A DNA stretch of 63,243 nucleotides from Clostridia bacterium (GCA_009929525.1 SAAH01000010.1:1-63243), one strand, 5' to 3'. Positions 40,838 through 50,266 are shown, counted from the first letter of the stretch. Numbers and translations: made by a program. The notes: generated by a model not told the origin, from the letters alone.

Positions 40838-41425
40838 GTGGGGTCTATATGTATCTTTCTTAACGATTTCGTATATATTCCCATTCGCTTTATTTTCGAA
40901 ATATTTTTTCAAATAAATATTTGAATCCCATTTTGACTGAGGATAACAACCATATCTTTTTTTGACGTCTAACATACGTTCCTCGATATCCAGAACACCT
41001 TCACTTCCTGCGAGAGCATCACATAATTGAATTAACCTGTCATAGTCTGTCATTTGAACATTCTTTAAAGAACGATTAATTAACGCTGTTTCAGCTTCTG
41101 AGGTGTCAAACTTTCCAATATATTCGTCAGTAGATTGATTATGAAAAGAATGCGTCAAACATATCTGCGCAACTTCATCATATCCAAGAGATTCCATATA
41201 AGAATAACCGTCTGAAACATGTCCTAGATGTCTCGTACCGAACTTCCTTCCGATATCATGAAGCAAGCCCAATATGTATGCTTTATTTTCATCCATATTT
41301 TCACATCGTGCAGCTATTGATTTTGCACAATGTGCCGTTACTCTGCTATGATTTCCCCATGGTCCTGGATTACATTGTAATGCTTCATTTAACAAATCTT
41401 CGGCAATTTCTAGTGTTGGCAACAT
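40835..41425 (-). CDS. HD-domain phosphohydrolase
   Basis: 196 residues of the HD superfamily: a leading His in NHSRVTAHC, the metal-binding HD pair in LGLLHDIGR (about 53-61), a later His in CLTHSFHNQS and the final Asp in LIQLCDALAG. It lacks other domains. The family cleaves phosphate esters or nucleotides. It resembles the conserved small HD protein found in clostridia. GGAGGGG precedes the ATG. Confidence 0.85.
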   Translation of the reverse strand: MLPTLEIAEDLLNEALQCNPGPWGNHSRVTAHCAKSIAARCENMDENKAYILGLLHDIGRKFGTRHLGHVSDGYSYMESLGYDEVAQICLTHSFHNQSTDEYIGKFDTSEAETALINRSLKNVQMTDYDRLIQLCDALAGSEGVLDIEERMLDVKKRYGCYPQSKWDSNIYLKKYFENKANGNIYEIVKKDTYRPH

Positions 41426-41465
41426 GACGTTTCCCCTCCTGCAAATAGAATTGTTAGTCTTATTC

Positions 41466-41819
41466 CTAACTTTTTATCCCACTTTGTAATTCTATAGTAT
41501 ATCTTTCTTCAGTAACACTTGAGCTTGAGTATAAACAACATTCATTTTCGCTAATCCATTCAATATTCCAGTAAACTGTTTCCGCAAATCCACTTTTTGA
41601 ATAACGAAATATGACTTTGCTTCCTTCAAAAACTGTAGGTCTGCTTACCCAATCCTGACGAATTAAGAGCGTATGTGTTTTATTTGGAGACACAGATTTG
41701 ATGTCAAATGAAGTATCATACTGCAATTTCGTTATGAGCCAATGAGCAATAAAAAATAATATAATAAAAGCGATGAGTGCTAGAAGGCACCCTCGTTTTA
41801 ATCGTTGTTCTCGAGTCAT
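41466..41819 (-). CDS. DUF5412-like single-TM protein
   Basis: 117 residues: a basic N-terminus, one TM segment (LLALIAFIILFFIAHWLI) and a small beta-rich outer domain with a KTHTLLIRQD stretch, as in DUF5412-type proteins. AAGGAG lies 10 bases before ATG 41819; the longer frame to 41882 lacks a site. Function unknown. Confidence 0.65.
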   Translation of the reverse strand: MTREQRLKRGCLLALIAFIILFFIAHWLITKLQYDTSFDIKSVSPNKTHTLLIRQDWVSRPTVFEGSKVIFRYSKSGFAETVYWNIEWISENECCLYSSSSVTEERYTIELQSGIKS

Positions 41820-41917
41820 GTACTTGTGTCTCCTTACGTTTTTTATGGTCGGCCATCTGTTCGCCACACCGAAATCTATCAATGGATATATTATAAAACT
41901 GGGTGACAGATGTTGCT

Positions 41918-42271
41918 TTATCCTTCACGTAAAACTTTCTTCATAGCTTTCCCTTTTGCCAACTCATCTATTAACTTATCCAGATATCTGATTTTTCTCA
42001 TTGTTTCATTTTCTATATTTTCTACACGTACTCCGCAAACAACACCTTTGATTTCTTCGGCTTTGGGATTCATTTGCGGGGCTTCATCAAAAAAGGTTTT
42101 ATAATCTATTTCCTTATTGATCTGCAAATCTAATGTTGTTTTACTATATCCCGTAAGCCAGCATATCACTTCGTCCACTTCTTCTTGTGTGCGATTCTTC
42201 CTTGTTGCTTTTTGTACTAATAAGGGATATATTTTTGAAAAATTCATAGTAAACACTTTATTATCTTCCAT
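41918..42271 (-). CDS. DUF2200 family protein
   Basis: 117 residues. The sequence [23 protein letters not shown]... and [15 protein letters not shown] closely follows the DUF2200 family, of about this length. It is soluble and has no known function. GGAGATCG precedes the ATG. Confidence 0.82.
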   Translation of the reverse strand: MEDNKVFTMNFSKIYPLLVQKATRKNRTQEEVDEVICWLTGYSKTTLDLQINKEIDYKTFFDEAPQMNPKAEEIKGVVCGVRVENIENETMRKIRYLDKLIDELAKGKAMKKVLREG

Positions 42272-42390
42272 TGTCGATCTCCACTAATTTTTCTTTTGAA
42301 TACTCCATATGACTTCAGTGAATTTTATTCTGCTGCTCATTTGTATAATCCATTAAGCTTTCTCATCAAAATGAACATTTCAATGATCAT

Positions 42391-43041
42391 TTACTGTCTG
42401 TCATAATACGCTTTCTCATCTTCCGGTTTGAAGTACGTCCGAATGAATCCACTCGTAGACAGAATCACGAACTCATTAGTTGCCTCGATATAGTATACAT
42501 CATCGCCATCCTCTTTTTCTGTTTTGTGAAGTGCGTTTGGCGAAGTGATAACTGCGCTGGCACCGGCTTCGTACTCCTGCGGCGTTGCGTAGCCAAACTC
42601 CCCGCCATGTTTGACGAAATGTTCCTGTAAAAGTTTCTCGTTACTAAAGGTATAAGTAGCCGAGTCTGCTACAGCATCACCTGATGGTGATTCGCTTTCT
42701 TGGGCAGTCTGCGAATCCTCAGCAAATTCAGCCATCTGCTGCCTTGCCTGATTCTCCGCTTCCGATGTGATTACTCGAAGAACACTTCGTCCACCGAAGA
42801 GTACAGCAATAATGATTACAAGAATTGCAATTATTGATTTTTTATAGTCCTTCTTATACTCTATTTTGTTCTCTATTTTATTCTCTTTTTGATGTACAGT
42901 CTCATGTTTTGGGTGTTTGTTTTCTTCCCGACATGCCTTACATCGCTTTGGCAAATTCAAATGCTTACTTTCATAAAATTTGATTTCTGAGTCGGTCAAA
43001 ATGAATTCTTTTCCACACTGTATACATTTTCTTTTTTCCAT
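42391..43041 (-). CDS. Membrane zinc-ribbon protein with nuclease-toxin-like tail
   Basis: 216 residues. The N-terminal zinc ribbon CIQCGKEF...RCKACREEN (about 5-39) is followed by a basic/acidic linker (KIENKIEYKKDYKK), a TM segment (SIIAILVIIIAVLF, about 70-83) and a Glu/Ser-rich stalk. The last ~85 residues (LLQEHFVKHGGEFGYATPQEY ... IEATNEFVILS ... IRTYFKP) resemble the Barnase/EndoU/ColicinE5-type RNase fold used by polymorphic toxins. That likeness is by pattern only. RNase activity is not shown. An AGGAGAGG site precedes the ATG. Confidence 0.65.
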   Translation of the reverse strand: MEKRKCIQCGKEFILTDSEIKFYESKHLNLPKRCKACREENKHPKHETVHQKENKIENKIEYKKDYKKSIIAILVIIIAVLFGGRSVLRVITSEAENQARQQMAEFAEDSQTAQESESPSGDAVADSATYTFSNEKLLQEHFVKHGGEFGYATPQEYEAGASAVITSPNALHKTEKEDGDDVYYIEATNEFVILSTSGFIRTYFKPEDEKAYYDRQ

Positions 43042-43135
43042 ACAACGATTCCTCTCCTACAAATGGCAAATCTGCAATCCATTTACCATTTTTTCTTTGA
43101 TTTATAATGATTTTTAGACAATGGGAATCTGAATT

Positions 43136-43426
43136 TTATTCCAACCATTGAATAAACGCTGTTTTATCTGTACAGTTATAACCCGCATTTTCAACGAATG
43201 CATATGGTCTTACATTCCTTGTCAAATTAGGAATGATCATGCAGACACATGAAGAGACAAGCTTTCCCTCTTTTTCATTAACGATGATGTGATGATCTTT
43301 ATCTTGAATTATTTTTTCCCAAGTAGTCATTAAATGTACTGAAAGTTCTGGCACAGATTTTTCATGTAAGTACAAATACAGGTCTAACAATTCTTTTAAT
43401 TCGTTTTCCTTAACTTCTCTAATCAT
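43136..43426 (-). pseudogene. GNAT acetyltransferase with internal deletion
   Basis: 96 residues. The N-terminal part (MIREVKENELKELLDLY ... NLTRNVRPYAFVENA) matches GNAT acetyltransferases, and the last residues (GYNCTDKTAFIQWLE) match the C-terminus of the same family. About 50 residues with the acetyl-CoA motif (R/Q-x-x-G-x-G/A) are missing between. GGAG precedes ATG 43426. The deletion is in frame, but the CoA site is lost, so it is probably inactive. Confidence 0.6.
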
Positions 43427-43538
43427 TACTATTCTCCATGACATCAATTCTTTATTTTAATAATCTATCCTATAAACAGGAGGCTGCACATTAGCATATG
43501 AACGTAACCGGCCTACTCCATTCCGATTTGACTTCAAT

Positions 43539-43578
43539 ACAAGCATACCATAGAAACATTTTTCTCTCAATAGCATAA
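43539..43578 (-). promoter_or_regulatory. Promoter-like block, copy of the TauE promoter
   Basis: Minus-strand TTGAGA, 17 bases, TATGCT, nearly identical to 39403-39441. It points at the decayed GNAT gene. Confidence 0.55.
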
Positions 43579-43595
43579 ACCCACACCATCCAACC

Positions 43596-43869
43596 CTCCA
43601 TCCCCGTCCGCCCCTGGTGCCAGCGTATCGGTGAGATTGGCATCGAGGACAAACTGATAAAAACCTTAGCGCAGGAAGGGATGTCTTTCCTGGGTGATAT
43701 GTGCTCACCAAAGCACATATCAAGGCCATCTGAGGTGCGTATGCATCAGCATACGTGCCGAATATGGCCGATCCCAGGAGAGGCACCCCTTCTCGCGCTT
43801 AGGTTTTTACAGTGAAGCCCTCTGTCAATCGCACCGATACGCTGGCACCAGGGGCGGACGGGGATGGAG
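43596..43869. repeat. 274-bp multi-stem palindromic repeat, copy 2
   Basis: Perfect 38-bp outer arms (43596-43633 / 43832-43869), an imperfect inner stem, and the same two central hairpins as copy 1, in reverse orientation. Read on the minus strand, central stems are GGCCAT/ATGGCC, CGTATGC/GCATACG and GATATGTGCT/AGCACATATC, each differing from copy 1 by paired changes. The outer arms share little with copy 1 beyond CCTCCATC. Confidence 0.85.
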
Positions 43870-43917
43870 CTACCTCCCCACACAAAAAAATAATCCCTAC
43901 CCAAACAAAGATTATTA

Positions 43918-43946
43918 TTGTATAATCCCCCATTTCTCATTATAAT
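43918..43946 (+). promoter_or_regulatory. Promoter of galK
   Basis: TTGTAT (43918-43923), a 17-base spacer and TATAAT (43941-43946), about 155 bases before galK. Confidence 0.55.
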
Positions 43947-44102
43947 GATAGATAACAGCTAACTGTACCAACAGTTAAGCCCATTGAAAGATTCTGGTTC
44001 GTGTATAAGCAAGTATCATGAAGAGGATTTTCAGACATGATAGACTCAACATATGTGCACACGTCGGAATATTCTTAAAAACTAAAAGCGAGGAGAAGGA
44101 AT

Positions 44103-45386
44103 ATGAAATCAGCAAATGTAGCAGAAGTTGTAAAAAGCGCAAAAGCAGTAGATTTGTTCAAACAGATGTATGGGGAAAATCGAGTTGAGGAAAATGCTAA
44201 GCGTTATGTGATGGTAGCGGAAGGATTTGCAAAAGAATTCGGTGATAAAGAATTTGACTTCTTTACTTCCCCGGGAAGAACAGAGATCGGCGGCAATCAT
44301 ACAGATCATAACCATGGAAAGGTTCTGGCAGGAAGTGTTCATCTTGACTGTGTGGCAGCAGCTGCAGCAAATAACACAAACACAGTAACTTTGATCAGTG
44401 AAACTTACAATCAGCGTCTGGTCATCGATCTTGATAAGCTTGCACCAACAGAGAAAACAACAGGAACAGAACCACTCCTGAAAGGCATCTTTGCAGGACT
44501 GATCGAAAAAGGATTCAAAGTAGAAGGATTTGACGCATATGTAACTTCCAACGTTATCGGTGGTGCAGGCGTTAGCTCATCCGCTTCTTTTGAGATGCTT
44601 GTCTGTGTAATCGTAGATTATCTGTTTAATGAAGGAAAGATTGGCGTAGTTGCTTATGCAAAAGCAGGACAGTACGCAGAGAATAAATATTGGCTGAAAG
44701 GTTCAGGACTTCTGGATCAGTTGGCTTGTGCAGTTGGCGGTATGATCACTATCGACTTCGCAGATATCGAGAATCCAAAGATCCGCGAGATCAAATGTAA
44801 CTTTGATGAGATGGGACATGACCTTGTTATCGTTAATACAGGAAAAGGCCATGCTGATCTGAGTGCAGAATACTCAGCAGTTCCAAATGAAATGAAAAAA
44901 GTTGCCGAGTATTTTGGCAAAGAAGTTCTTGAGCAGGTAGACGAAGATGCAGTGATCGAAAATATCCAGGCGATCCGTAAGTTTGCCGGAGACCGTGCGG
45001 TACTCCGTGCATTCCATTTCTTCGAAGAAAATAAACGTGTAGATGCAGAAGTTGAAGCACTGGAAGCAAAAGATTTCGACGCTTTCCTTACCAAGATCAC
45101 AGAATCTGGAGATTCCTCATGGAAATGGCTTCAGAACTGCTACTGCAACGATACACCGGACGAGCAGTCTATCACAGTTGCTCTGGCACTTACAAAACTG
45201 TATCTTGAGAAGATCGGTCATGGCGTATGCCGTGTACATGGCGGTGGATTTGCAGGTGTTATCGCGGCATTCCTTCCAAAAGAATACACAGAAGGATTCA
45301 CACAGTACATCAACAAAGCACTGGGAGCAGGTTCTGCATATGTTATGCTGATCCGTCCGCAGGGAGCTATCAAAGTGGAACTGTAA
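44103..45386 (+). CDS. galK: Galactokinase
   Basis: A 427-residue GHMP kinase. The galactokinase signature SPGRTEIGGNHTDHNHGKVL lies at about 59-78, the ATP loop GGAGVSSSASFEM at about 153, and the C-terminal GHMP motif VHGGGFAGVIAAF at about 380. It phosphorylates galactose to galactose-1-phosphate in the Leloir pathway. GAGGAGAAGGAAT precedes the ATG. It is a single gene with its own promoter and terminator; galT and galE are not in view. The YesMN/ABC genes downstream may feed galactosides to it. Confidence 0.92.
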   Translation: MKSANVAEVVKSAKAVDLFKQMYGENRVEENAKRYVMVAEGFAKEFGDKEFDFFTSPGRTEIGGNHTDHNHGKVLAGSVHLDCVAAAAANNTNTVTLISETYNQRLVIDLDKLAPTEKTTGTEPLLKGIFAGLIEKGFKVEGFDAYVTSNVIGGAGVSSSASFEMLVCVIVDYLFNEGKIGVVAYAKAGQYAENKYWLKGSGLLDQLACAVGGMITIDFADIENPKIREIKCNFDEMGHDLVIVNTGKGHADLSAEYSAVPNEMKKVAEYFGKEVLEQVDEDAVIENIQAIRKFAGDRAVLRAFHFFEENKRVDAEVEALEAKDFDAFLTKITESGDSSWKWLQNCYCNDTPDEQSITVALALTKLYLEKIGHGVCRVHGGGFAGVIAAFLPKEYTEGFTQYINKALGAGSAYVMLIRPQGAIKVEL

Positions 45387-45452
45387 GATTTTATCTTGAA
45401 AGAAGCTTAGAGACGATCAGAGAAGATTAAAGAAGAGTAAAGAAGATTAGAG

Positions 45453-45491
45453 AAAACCGGAAATGGTTATAGACCGTTTCCGGTTTTTTTC
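45453..45491 (+). terminator. Intrinsic terminator after galK
   Basis: AACCGGAAA.GGT / ACC.TTTCCGGTT followed by TTTTTTT. An AGAAGATTA-type low-complexity run precedes it. Confidence 0.85.
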
Positions 45492-45529
45492 GTATACTGA
45501 AGAAAAGCGGATAAAATGAGGAAGATGCC

Positions 45530-47275
45530 ATGAGAGGAAGAAAAAACAAATCGTTAGTGAATCAAACCATAGTACGTGTCTCGGGAGTGTTCATAGCGGC
45601 GTTGGTTTTATTTACCGTTATATTTACGGTATACATAAGCGTTTATATGAAGGAAAACATACTGCAAAGCCAGCAGGAACAGCTGGACACAGTGGCAAAT
45701 TCCATGGAAAATACCTTCAACAGTCTGACAGAACCCATGATCACTCTGGCCGAATACACACCGACCGGAAGGCTGCTGGGCCGATACTATGAGGATTATA
45801 CAGCAGAATGGATGGACTGCGTCCGGGATCTGGATGAGTATCTTCAGAATGTAAGTATGTTTACAGAGTACGTTGTGGATATCGAACTGGTCAGGCTGGA
45901 TTCTTCGGTGCCCTATAGTATGAATAATAGTCTGAGAAGAGATTATGATTATATGGATGAGTCGTGGTTTCAAACAGCTGTCGAGCAGACTGGCCTGGTG
46001 AAGTATGCGGCACCCCATGGCACAGATCACCTCTATAACAATAAGCTGGAGAACACTTTCACAGCTCTATATCCTGTATATAGAAAGAATTTTCTGCATG
46101 GATATGTGGTCATGGAATGTAATCTCGGAAAAATTGCAGAATTTATCCAGGAGGATGATTCCAAGGATGCAGGGTTTATCCTGCTGGATGAAGAGGGGGA
46201 TGTCATCTATGACCATCAAAAGGGAGAAAGAAATGAAAATATTTCTCTGAAAGAAGAACTGGACGAGATGGATGCGGGGAAAAATGCCACATTTCAAAGA
46301 GACGGCAAGCTTTATAGTGTCTGCAGGCTTGCCCCCAATAACTGGCTGCTCATATTGGAAAGCGATGAGGATGTGATCCTTTTGCCGATAAGAAGAGTTC
46401 TTGTGGTGGTGATGGTGGTCGGAATCCTCTCCTTCATCATCTTGATCGGGATCGCTGTGTACAATGCGAAAAGGATGGAGAAACCATACAATGCACTGAT
46501 AGAGAGAATCAGTTCCTATGATGGAAGCGGATCGGAGAAAGTATTTGAGGATGAAGAGACCCCTCAGGAGGTTGCACTGATAAGAGACAAGTTCGAGGAA
46601 ATGGCGGACAAGCTTAACAGCATGATCAATGAAGTCTATGTTGCAGAACTAAAGCAAAAGGAAATGGAACTGGAGGCACTCACGAATCAGATCAATCCAC
46701 ATTTTTTATATAATGTATTTCAGGTGATCCAGACGAAGGCAGTTTTGGCAGACAATCAGGAGATCGAGGATATGATCCAGGCTCTCAGTATGATGATGCG
46801 CTACACGATGGAGAGGAAGCACGATAAAGTACAGATAGGAAAAGAGATAGAATATATCCAGAATTATCTGATGTTCTATAAAGTACGTTTGGCGCGAGTT
46901 TTTGATTATGAGATAGAATATGATCCAGAGCTTGCCAACTGTTATACGCTGAAGTTTATCCTTCAGCCAGTGGTGGAGAACTGCTTCAAACATGCATTCA
47001 AGGACCGAAAGAGCGGCGGGAGGATCCAGATCAGTATCTATGAGCAGGGGAAGGATATTTATTTTAAGATATGGGACAATGGATGCGGGATCGATCCGGA
47101 CAGACTAAAACAGGTGCAGGAAAAACTTCAGAAAGGTCTTGATGATGAAGGTATTGGGATCGTCAATACAAACCTGCGTCTGCAGCTTATCTATGGATAC
47201 CAGTATGGGCTGAGTATATCCAGTGTGGAGAATGAGTATACAGAGGTTGAGATCAAAATAAAAAAAGAGGTGTGA
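45530..47275 (+). CDS. YesM-type sensor histidine kinase
   Basis: 581 residues. TM1 (about 18-38) and TM2 (about 287-309) flank a ~250-residue extracellular sensor. A HAMP-like linker leads to the His_kinase domain with NQINPHFLYNVFQ (phospho-His about 392) and a HATPase with FILQPVVENCFKH, IWDNGCGID and GIGIVNTNLRL. This is the YesM/LytS-type architecture that pairs with AraC-type regulators; that partner lies 7 bases downstream. It likely senses a sugar or its binding protein and turns on the ABC importer genes that follow. Confidence 0.9.
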   Translation: MRGRKNKSLVNQTIVRVSGVFIAALVLFTVIFTVYISVYMKENILQSQQEQLDTVANSMENTFNSLTEPMITLAEYTPTGRLLGRYYEDYTAEWMDCVRDLDEYLQNVSMFTEYVVDIELVRLDSSVPYSMNNSLRRDYDYMDESWFQTAVEQTGLVKYAAPHGTDHLYNNKLENTFTALYPVYRKNFLHGYVVMECNLGKIAEFIQEDDSKDAGFILLDEEGDVIYDHQKGERNENISLKEELDEMDAGKNATFQRDGKLYSVCRLAPNNWLLILESDEDVILLPIRRVLVVVMVVGILSFIILIGIAVYNAKRMEKPYNALIERISSYDGSGSEKVFEDEETPQEVALIRDKFEEMADKLNSMINEVYVAELKQKEMELEALTNQINPHFLYNVFQVIQTKAVLADNQEIEDMIQALSMMMRYTMERKHDKVQIGKEIEYIQNYLMFYKVRLARVFDYEIEYDPELANCYTLKFILQPVVENCFKHAFKDRKSGGRIQISIYEQGKDIYFKIWDNGCGIDPDRLKQVQEKLQKGLDDEGIGIVNTNLRLQLIYGYQYGLSISSVENEYTEVEIKIKKEV

Positions 47276-47282
47276 TGGGGAT

Positions 47283-48806
47283 ATGTATCGGGTTTTACTT
47301 GTGGATGATGAGATCATCAATTACCAATTATTTGAAAAATTGGTAAAGTGGGAAGAGAAGGGTTTTGAGATCGTGGGGACGGCCAGTGATGGCCTTGAGG
47401 CTCTCCAGCAATATGAGCAGCTTGAGCCGGATCTTATATTTATGGATATCCAGCTGCCGCTGATGGACGGATTGGAGTGTGTAAGATGTATCCGTGAGGC
47501 GGACAAGAAAGTCCAGATCGTGATCGTGAGTGCCTATGGGGATTTTTCGTATGCCCAGAAGGCGATACGATATGGCGTGCAGGATTTTTTGCTGAAGCCG
47601 GTGAGCAGGCTGATGCTCAATCAGTTAGTCGATAAGATGAGAGAAACTCTTGATAAGAACAGTTTGGAACAGTCAGAGGGGGAGAATGGCATAGATGTCT
47701 TCAGTAATGAAAAGACACGCAGTTTGACCCAGCTGATAAAAGAAGATGGAAATGGATACGAGGAATACCAGGAGCTACTGCGGAAAAATGAGATTTGTGG
47801 ATTGATGATCATCGATGATGCGGGCAACCTTGTCTCGGCTGACCGGTGGAAGGAGCTCATGAACCATCTGATACAGATCAAACCAGTCGGCAAAATCCTA
47901 CAGGGGATCGTTCAGTCTTCAACAGGTCATACGCTGATGTGTTGGGAGAAAGATACTTTTACAGAAGAGATTTCCCGTCAGATCCTGGAATTTTTCATTG
48001 ACGGGCGATACAAGGTCCAGATATATATAAAATATGAAGCTGATGAGTTGGGAGAGTGGATCAGGAGATTACTCAACAGCGAAAATTACGGATTTTATGA
48101 GGAAAATAGCGGAGTTTACAGGCTGGGAGATGTGGAATATTCCCATAGGGAGATGAACACACAGGAGATATCAGCGAGGATAGCAAAGGCATTCGTGGAC
48201 AATTCCCCGGATCAGGTACTCCAGTGGATCGAAGAGAGATTCGAAGAGGCAAAGAAGGAGAAAATATCGCCTGTCACGCTGAAGGATTTTTCCCTGGATG
48301 TGCTGGTCAGGATAAAGTTTGCGTTGAAGAAGTTCGATCAGCAGGGATCATTTTTATTGATGCGCAATGTGCGGGTGGAAAATGTCCATAAGATGCAGGA
48401 TGCTGGAAGACTGTTGGATTTCCTTGTGGAAAAAATCAAAGATACATTCATGGATCTGGAAAAATGTATGGTGAATCAGGGGCGGAGTCTTGTATTTGCT
48501 GCCAATGCATTTACAGAGCTTTATTATTGCGATGTTGACTTTTCTGTGCAGAAGGTGGCAGATCACATCGGGATCAGCAAGAACTATTTTACCAGCCAGT
48601 ATAAAGAGCAGTCGGGGACGGGATTCTGGGAATATGTCACTACCCTTCGTATGGAAAAGGCGAAGGAGTACCTGATCACGACAGAAGAGGCGGTAGGAAA
48701 TATAGGACGGGACGTGGGATACGAAAGTGAATATCATTTTTCAAGAAAATTCAAAGAATATACAGGGGAATCGCCCAACAGGTTCAGAAAGAATCGTAGT
48801 AAATAG
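47283..48806 (+). CDS. YesN-type response regulator (AraC output)
   Basis: 507 residues. The receiver domain is at 1-120 with acidic residues DDE near the start, the phospho-Asp in LIFMDIQLPLMDG (about 54-57) and Lys in LLKPVS. A ~260-residue linker follows. The C-terminal AraC-type pair of helix-turn-helix motifs is at about 405-505 (VQKVADHIGISKNYFTSQY, and IGRDVGYESEYHFSRKFKEY). It is the partner of the kinase just upstream and probably activates the importer promoter before the lipoprotein gene. Confidence 0.9.
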   Translation: MYRVLLVDDEIINYQLFEKLVKWEEKGFEIVGTASDGLEALQQYEQLEPDLIFMDIQLPLMDGLECVRCIREADKKVQIVIVSAYGDFSYAQKAIRYGVQDFLLKPVSRLMLNQLVDKMRETLDKNSLEQSEGENGIDVFSNEKTRSLTQLIKEDGNGYEEYQELLRKNEICGLMIIDDAGNLVSADRWKELMNHLIQIKPVGKILQGIVQSSTGHTLMCWEKDTFTEEISRQILEFFIDGRYKVQIYIKYEADELGEWIRRLLNSENYGFYEENSGVYRLGDVEYSHREMNTQEISARIAKAFVDNSPDQVLQWIEERFEEAKKEKISPVTLKDFSLDVLVRIKFALKKFDQQGSFLLMRNVRVENVHKMQDAGRLLDFLVEKIKDTFMDLEKCMVNQGRSLVFAANAFTELYYCDVDFSVQKVADHIGISKNYFTSQYKEQSGTGFWEYVTTLRMEKAKEYLITTEEAVGNIGRDVGYESEYHFSRKFKEYTGESPNRFRKNRSK

Positions 48807-48903
48807 CAAAAAAATCCGTGAAAACAGCAAGAAAAAAATGAAAAATGGTTTTATTGGCAAAAAGGTGTGAGTTAAATGCATTCAGAACTTTTTTACATGG
48901 CCT

Positions 48904-48909
48904 TATAAT
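48904..48909 (+). promoter_or_regulatory. Likely -10 of the sugar ABC operon
   Basis: TATAAT with a poor -35 (TTCAGA, 17 bases upstream), 35 bases before the lipoprotein start. A weak -35 fits a promoter activated by the YesN regulator. Confidence 0.45.
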
Positions 48910-48943
48910 AGACATATCAAATGAGAGAAAGGAAGGCCGGAAA

Positions 48944-50257
48944 ATGAAAAAGACAATCGTAGTTTTATTAAGTATGTTGATGGCAGCATCAACATTGGCA
49001 GGATGTGGAGGAGCATCAGGCAATGGCGCTGCGGACACATCTGCAAGTGCAGAGGCAGGCGAAGAAACCAAAGAAGCAGGGGATGAAGAGAAGAGCGAGG
49101 CATCAGGGGATGCGGAGACGATCAGTCTGTTATCCTGGTATTCGGAGGAGCAGTTGGGAGAATTCATCGATGCATTCGAGGCAGAAAATCCTAATATCAA
49201 GATCGATCTACAGTTTGTTCCGCCGGTTCAGCAGTACGTGGACAAATTCAGTGTTCTCGTAGCTTCCGGGCAGATGACAGATATGTTCTATACCGCAGCC
49301 GAGAATAAACAGGAAGTGATCGAGAAGGAACTGGCTGAGGATATCAGCGATATGCCTGTATTTGAGCGGATCGATGCCAATACAGCAGCAACCTACGGTG
49401 CTGACGGAAAAGTATTTGCATATTCTCCAGATGCGTGGATCGGTGGTGTGTATTATAATAAGGTGCTGTTGAAGGAAGCAGGATATGACAACCCGCCGAC
49501 AACCTGGGATGAATTCACAGAGTGCTGTGCAGCGTTGAAAGAGTCAGGAGTGGAACCATATCTGGATGATGCAGATAATGTACATAATCTGGCACAGGAT
49601 CTTTATCAGTGTATGGAGATCAGCCAGGATCCGGAAACAGATCTTAAGATTAACAATGGTGAGGCAACTTATGCAGAGAAGTACACAGAGCCTCTGGAAA
49701 TCTGGCATAAAGATATGATAGAAAGCGGACTATACAGCCAGATGGCACTGGGTCTGAATTCTGATCAGGTCATCGATATGTTTGTAAACGGTGAAGTTGC
49801 AATGATGCATGGCGGCCCATGGAATGTGGCAACCATCGAAGAAAAGAACCCGGATCTTGAATATGACATATTCGGCATCGCTGACAAAGAAGGAAACAGT
49901 GTACTGCCAGGTGCAGTAAATGTTGGATTATCCATCAGCACATCAAGTGAACATAAAGAAGCATGCAGGACTTTCATCGAATTCATGTCCAAAGATGAGA
50001 ATATTATGAAGTGGCAGAAGGTTACAAACAATGCGATCATCGTAGACGGTATCGACTACACTATGGGAACTGTATTTGAAAAATTCAAAGAAGATGCAGT
50101 AGAAGGTAATTTCTATCTGCCACAGATCGCATGGAAGAATTCATCAGGAATCTACAAAGAGTTCCTGGCAGGAATCCAGGACACCATCACCGGTGCAGAT
50201 GATATAAAAAATGTACCTGTCCGGTTGGATGAGAAACAGGCGGAACTGAGTAAATAG
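48944..50257 (+). CDS. Sugar ABC importer solute-binding lipoprotein
   Basis: 437 residues. The lipoprotein signal MKKTIVVLLSMLMAASTLAGC has its lipobox Cys at about 21, followed by an acidic Ala/Glu/Ser-rich linker. The SBP_bac_1 fold (GKVFAYSPDAWIGGVYYNK, then MHGGPWNVATIEE) is typical of carbohydrate binders. ATG 48944 follows GAAAGGAAGG; the frame further upstream is non-coding leader. The GH43-like gene in the operon suggests an oligosaccharide ligand. Confidence 0.9.
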   Translation: MKKTIVVLLSMLMAASTLAGCGGASGNGAADTSASAEAGEETKEAGDEEKSEASGDAETISLLSWYSEEQLGEFIDAFEAENPNIKIDLQFVPPVQQYVDKFSVLVASGQMTDMFYTAAENKQEVIEKELAEDISDMPVFERIDANTAATYGADGKVFAYSPDAWIGGVYYNKVLLKEAGYDNPPTTWDEFTECCAALKESGVEPYLDDADNVHNLAQDLYQCMEISQDPETDLKINNGEATYAEKYTEPLEIWHKDMIESGLYSQMALGLNSDQVIDMFVNGEVAMMHGGPWNVATIEEKNPDLEYDIFGIADKEGNSVLPGAVNVGLSISTSSEHKEACRTFIEFMSKDENIMKWQKVTNNAIIVDGIDYTMGTVFEKFKEDAVEGNFYLPQIAWKNSSGIYKEFLAGIQDTITGADDIKNVPVRLDEKQAELSK

Positions 50258-50266
50258 GCTGAATAC

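Larger units (their letters stand above)
43448..44102. other. Intergenic region with palindromic repeat copy 2
   Basis: Contains a second copy of the TauE-type promoter block (43539-43578), the palindromic repeat (43596-43869) and the galK promoter. Open frames inside the palindrome are an effect of its structure. Confidence 0.65.

Noticed and set aside
43457-43786. 109-codon minus-strand frame across the promoter block and palindrome copy 2
   Set aside because: It joins two different repeats and starts in a stem; it is an artefact of structured DNA.
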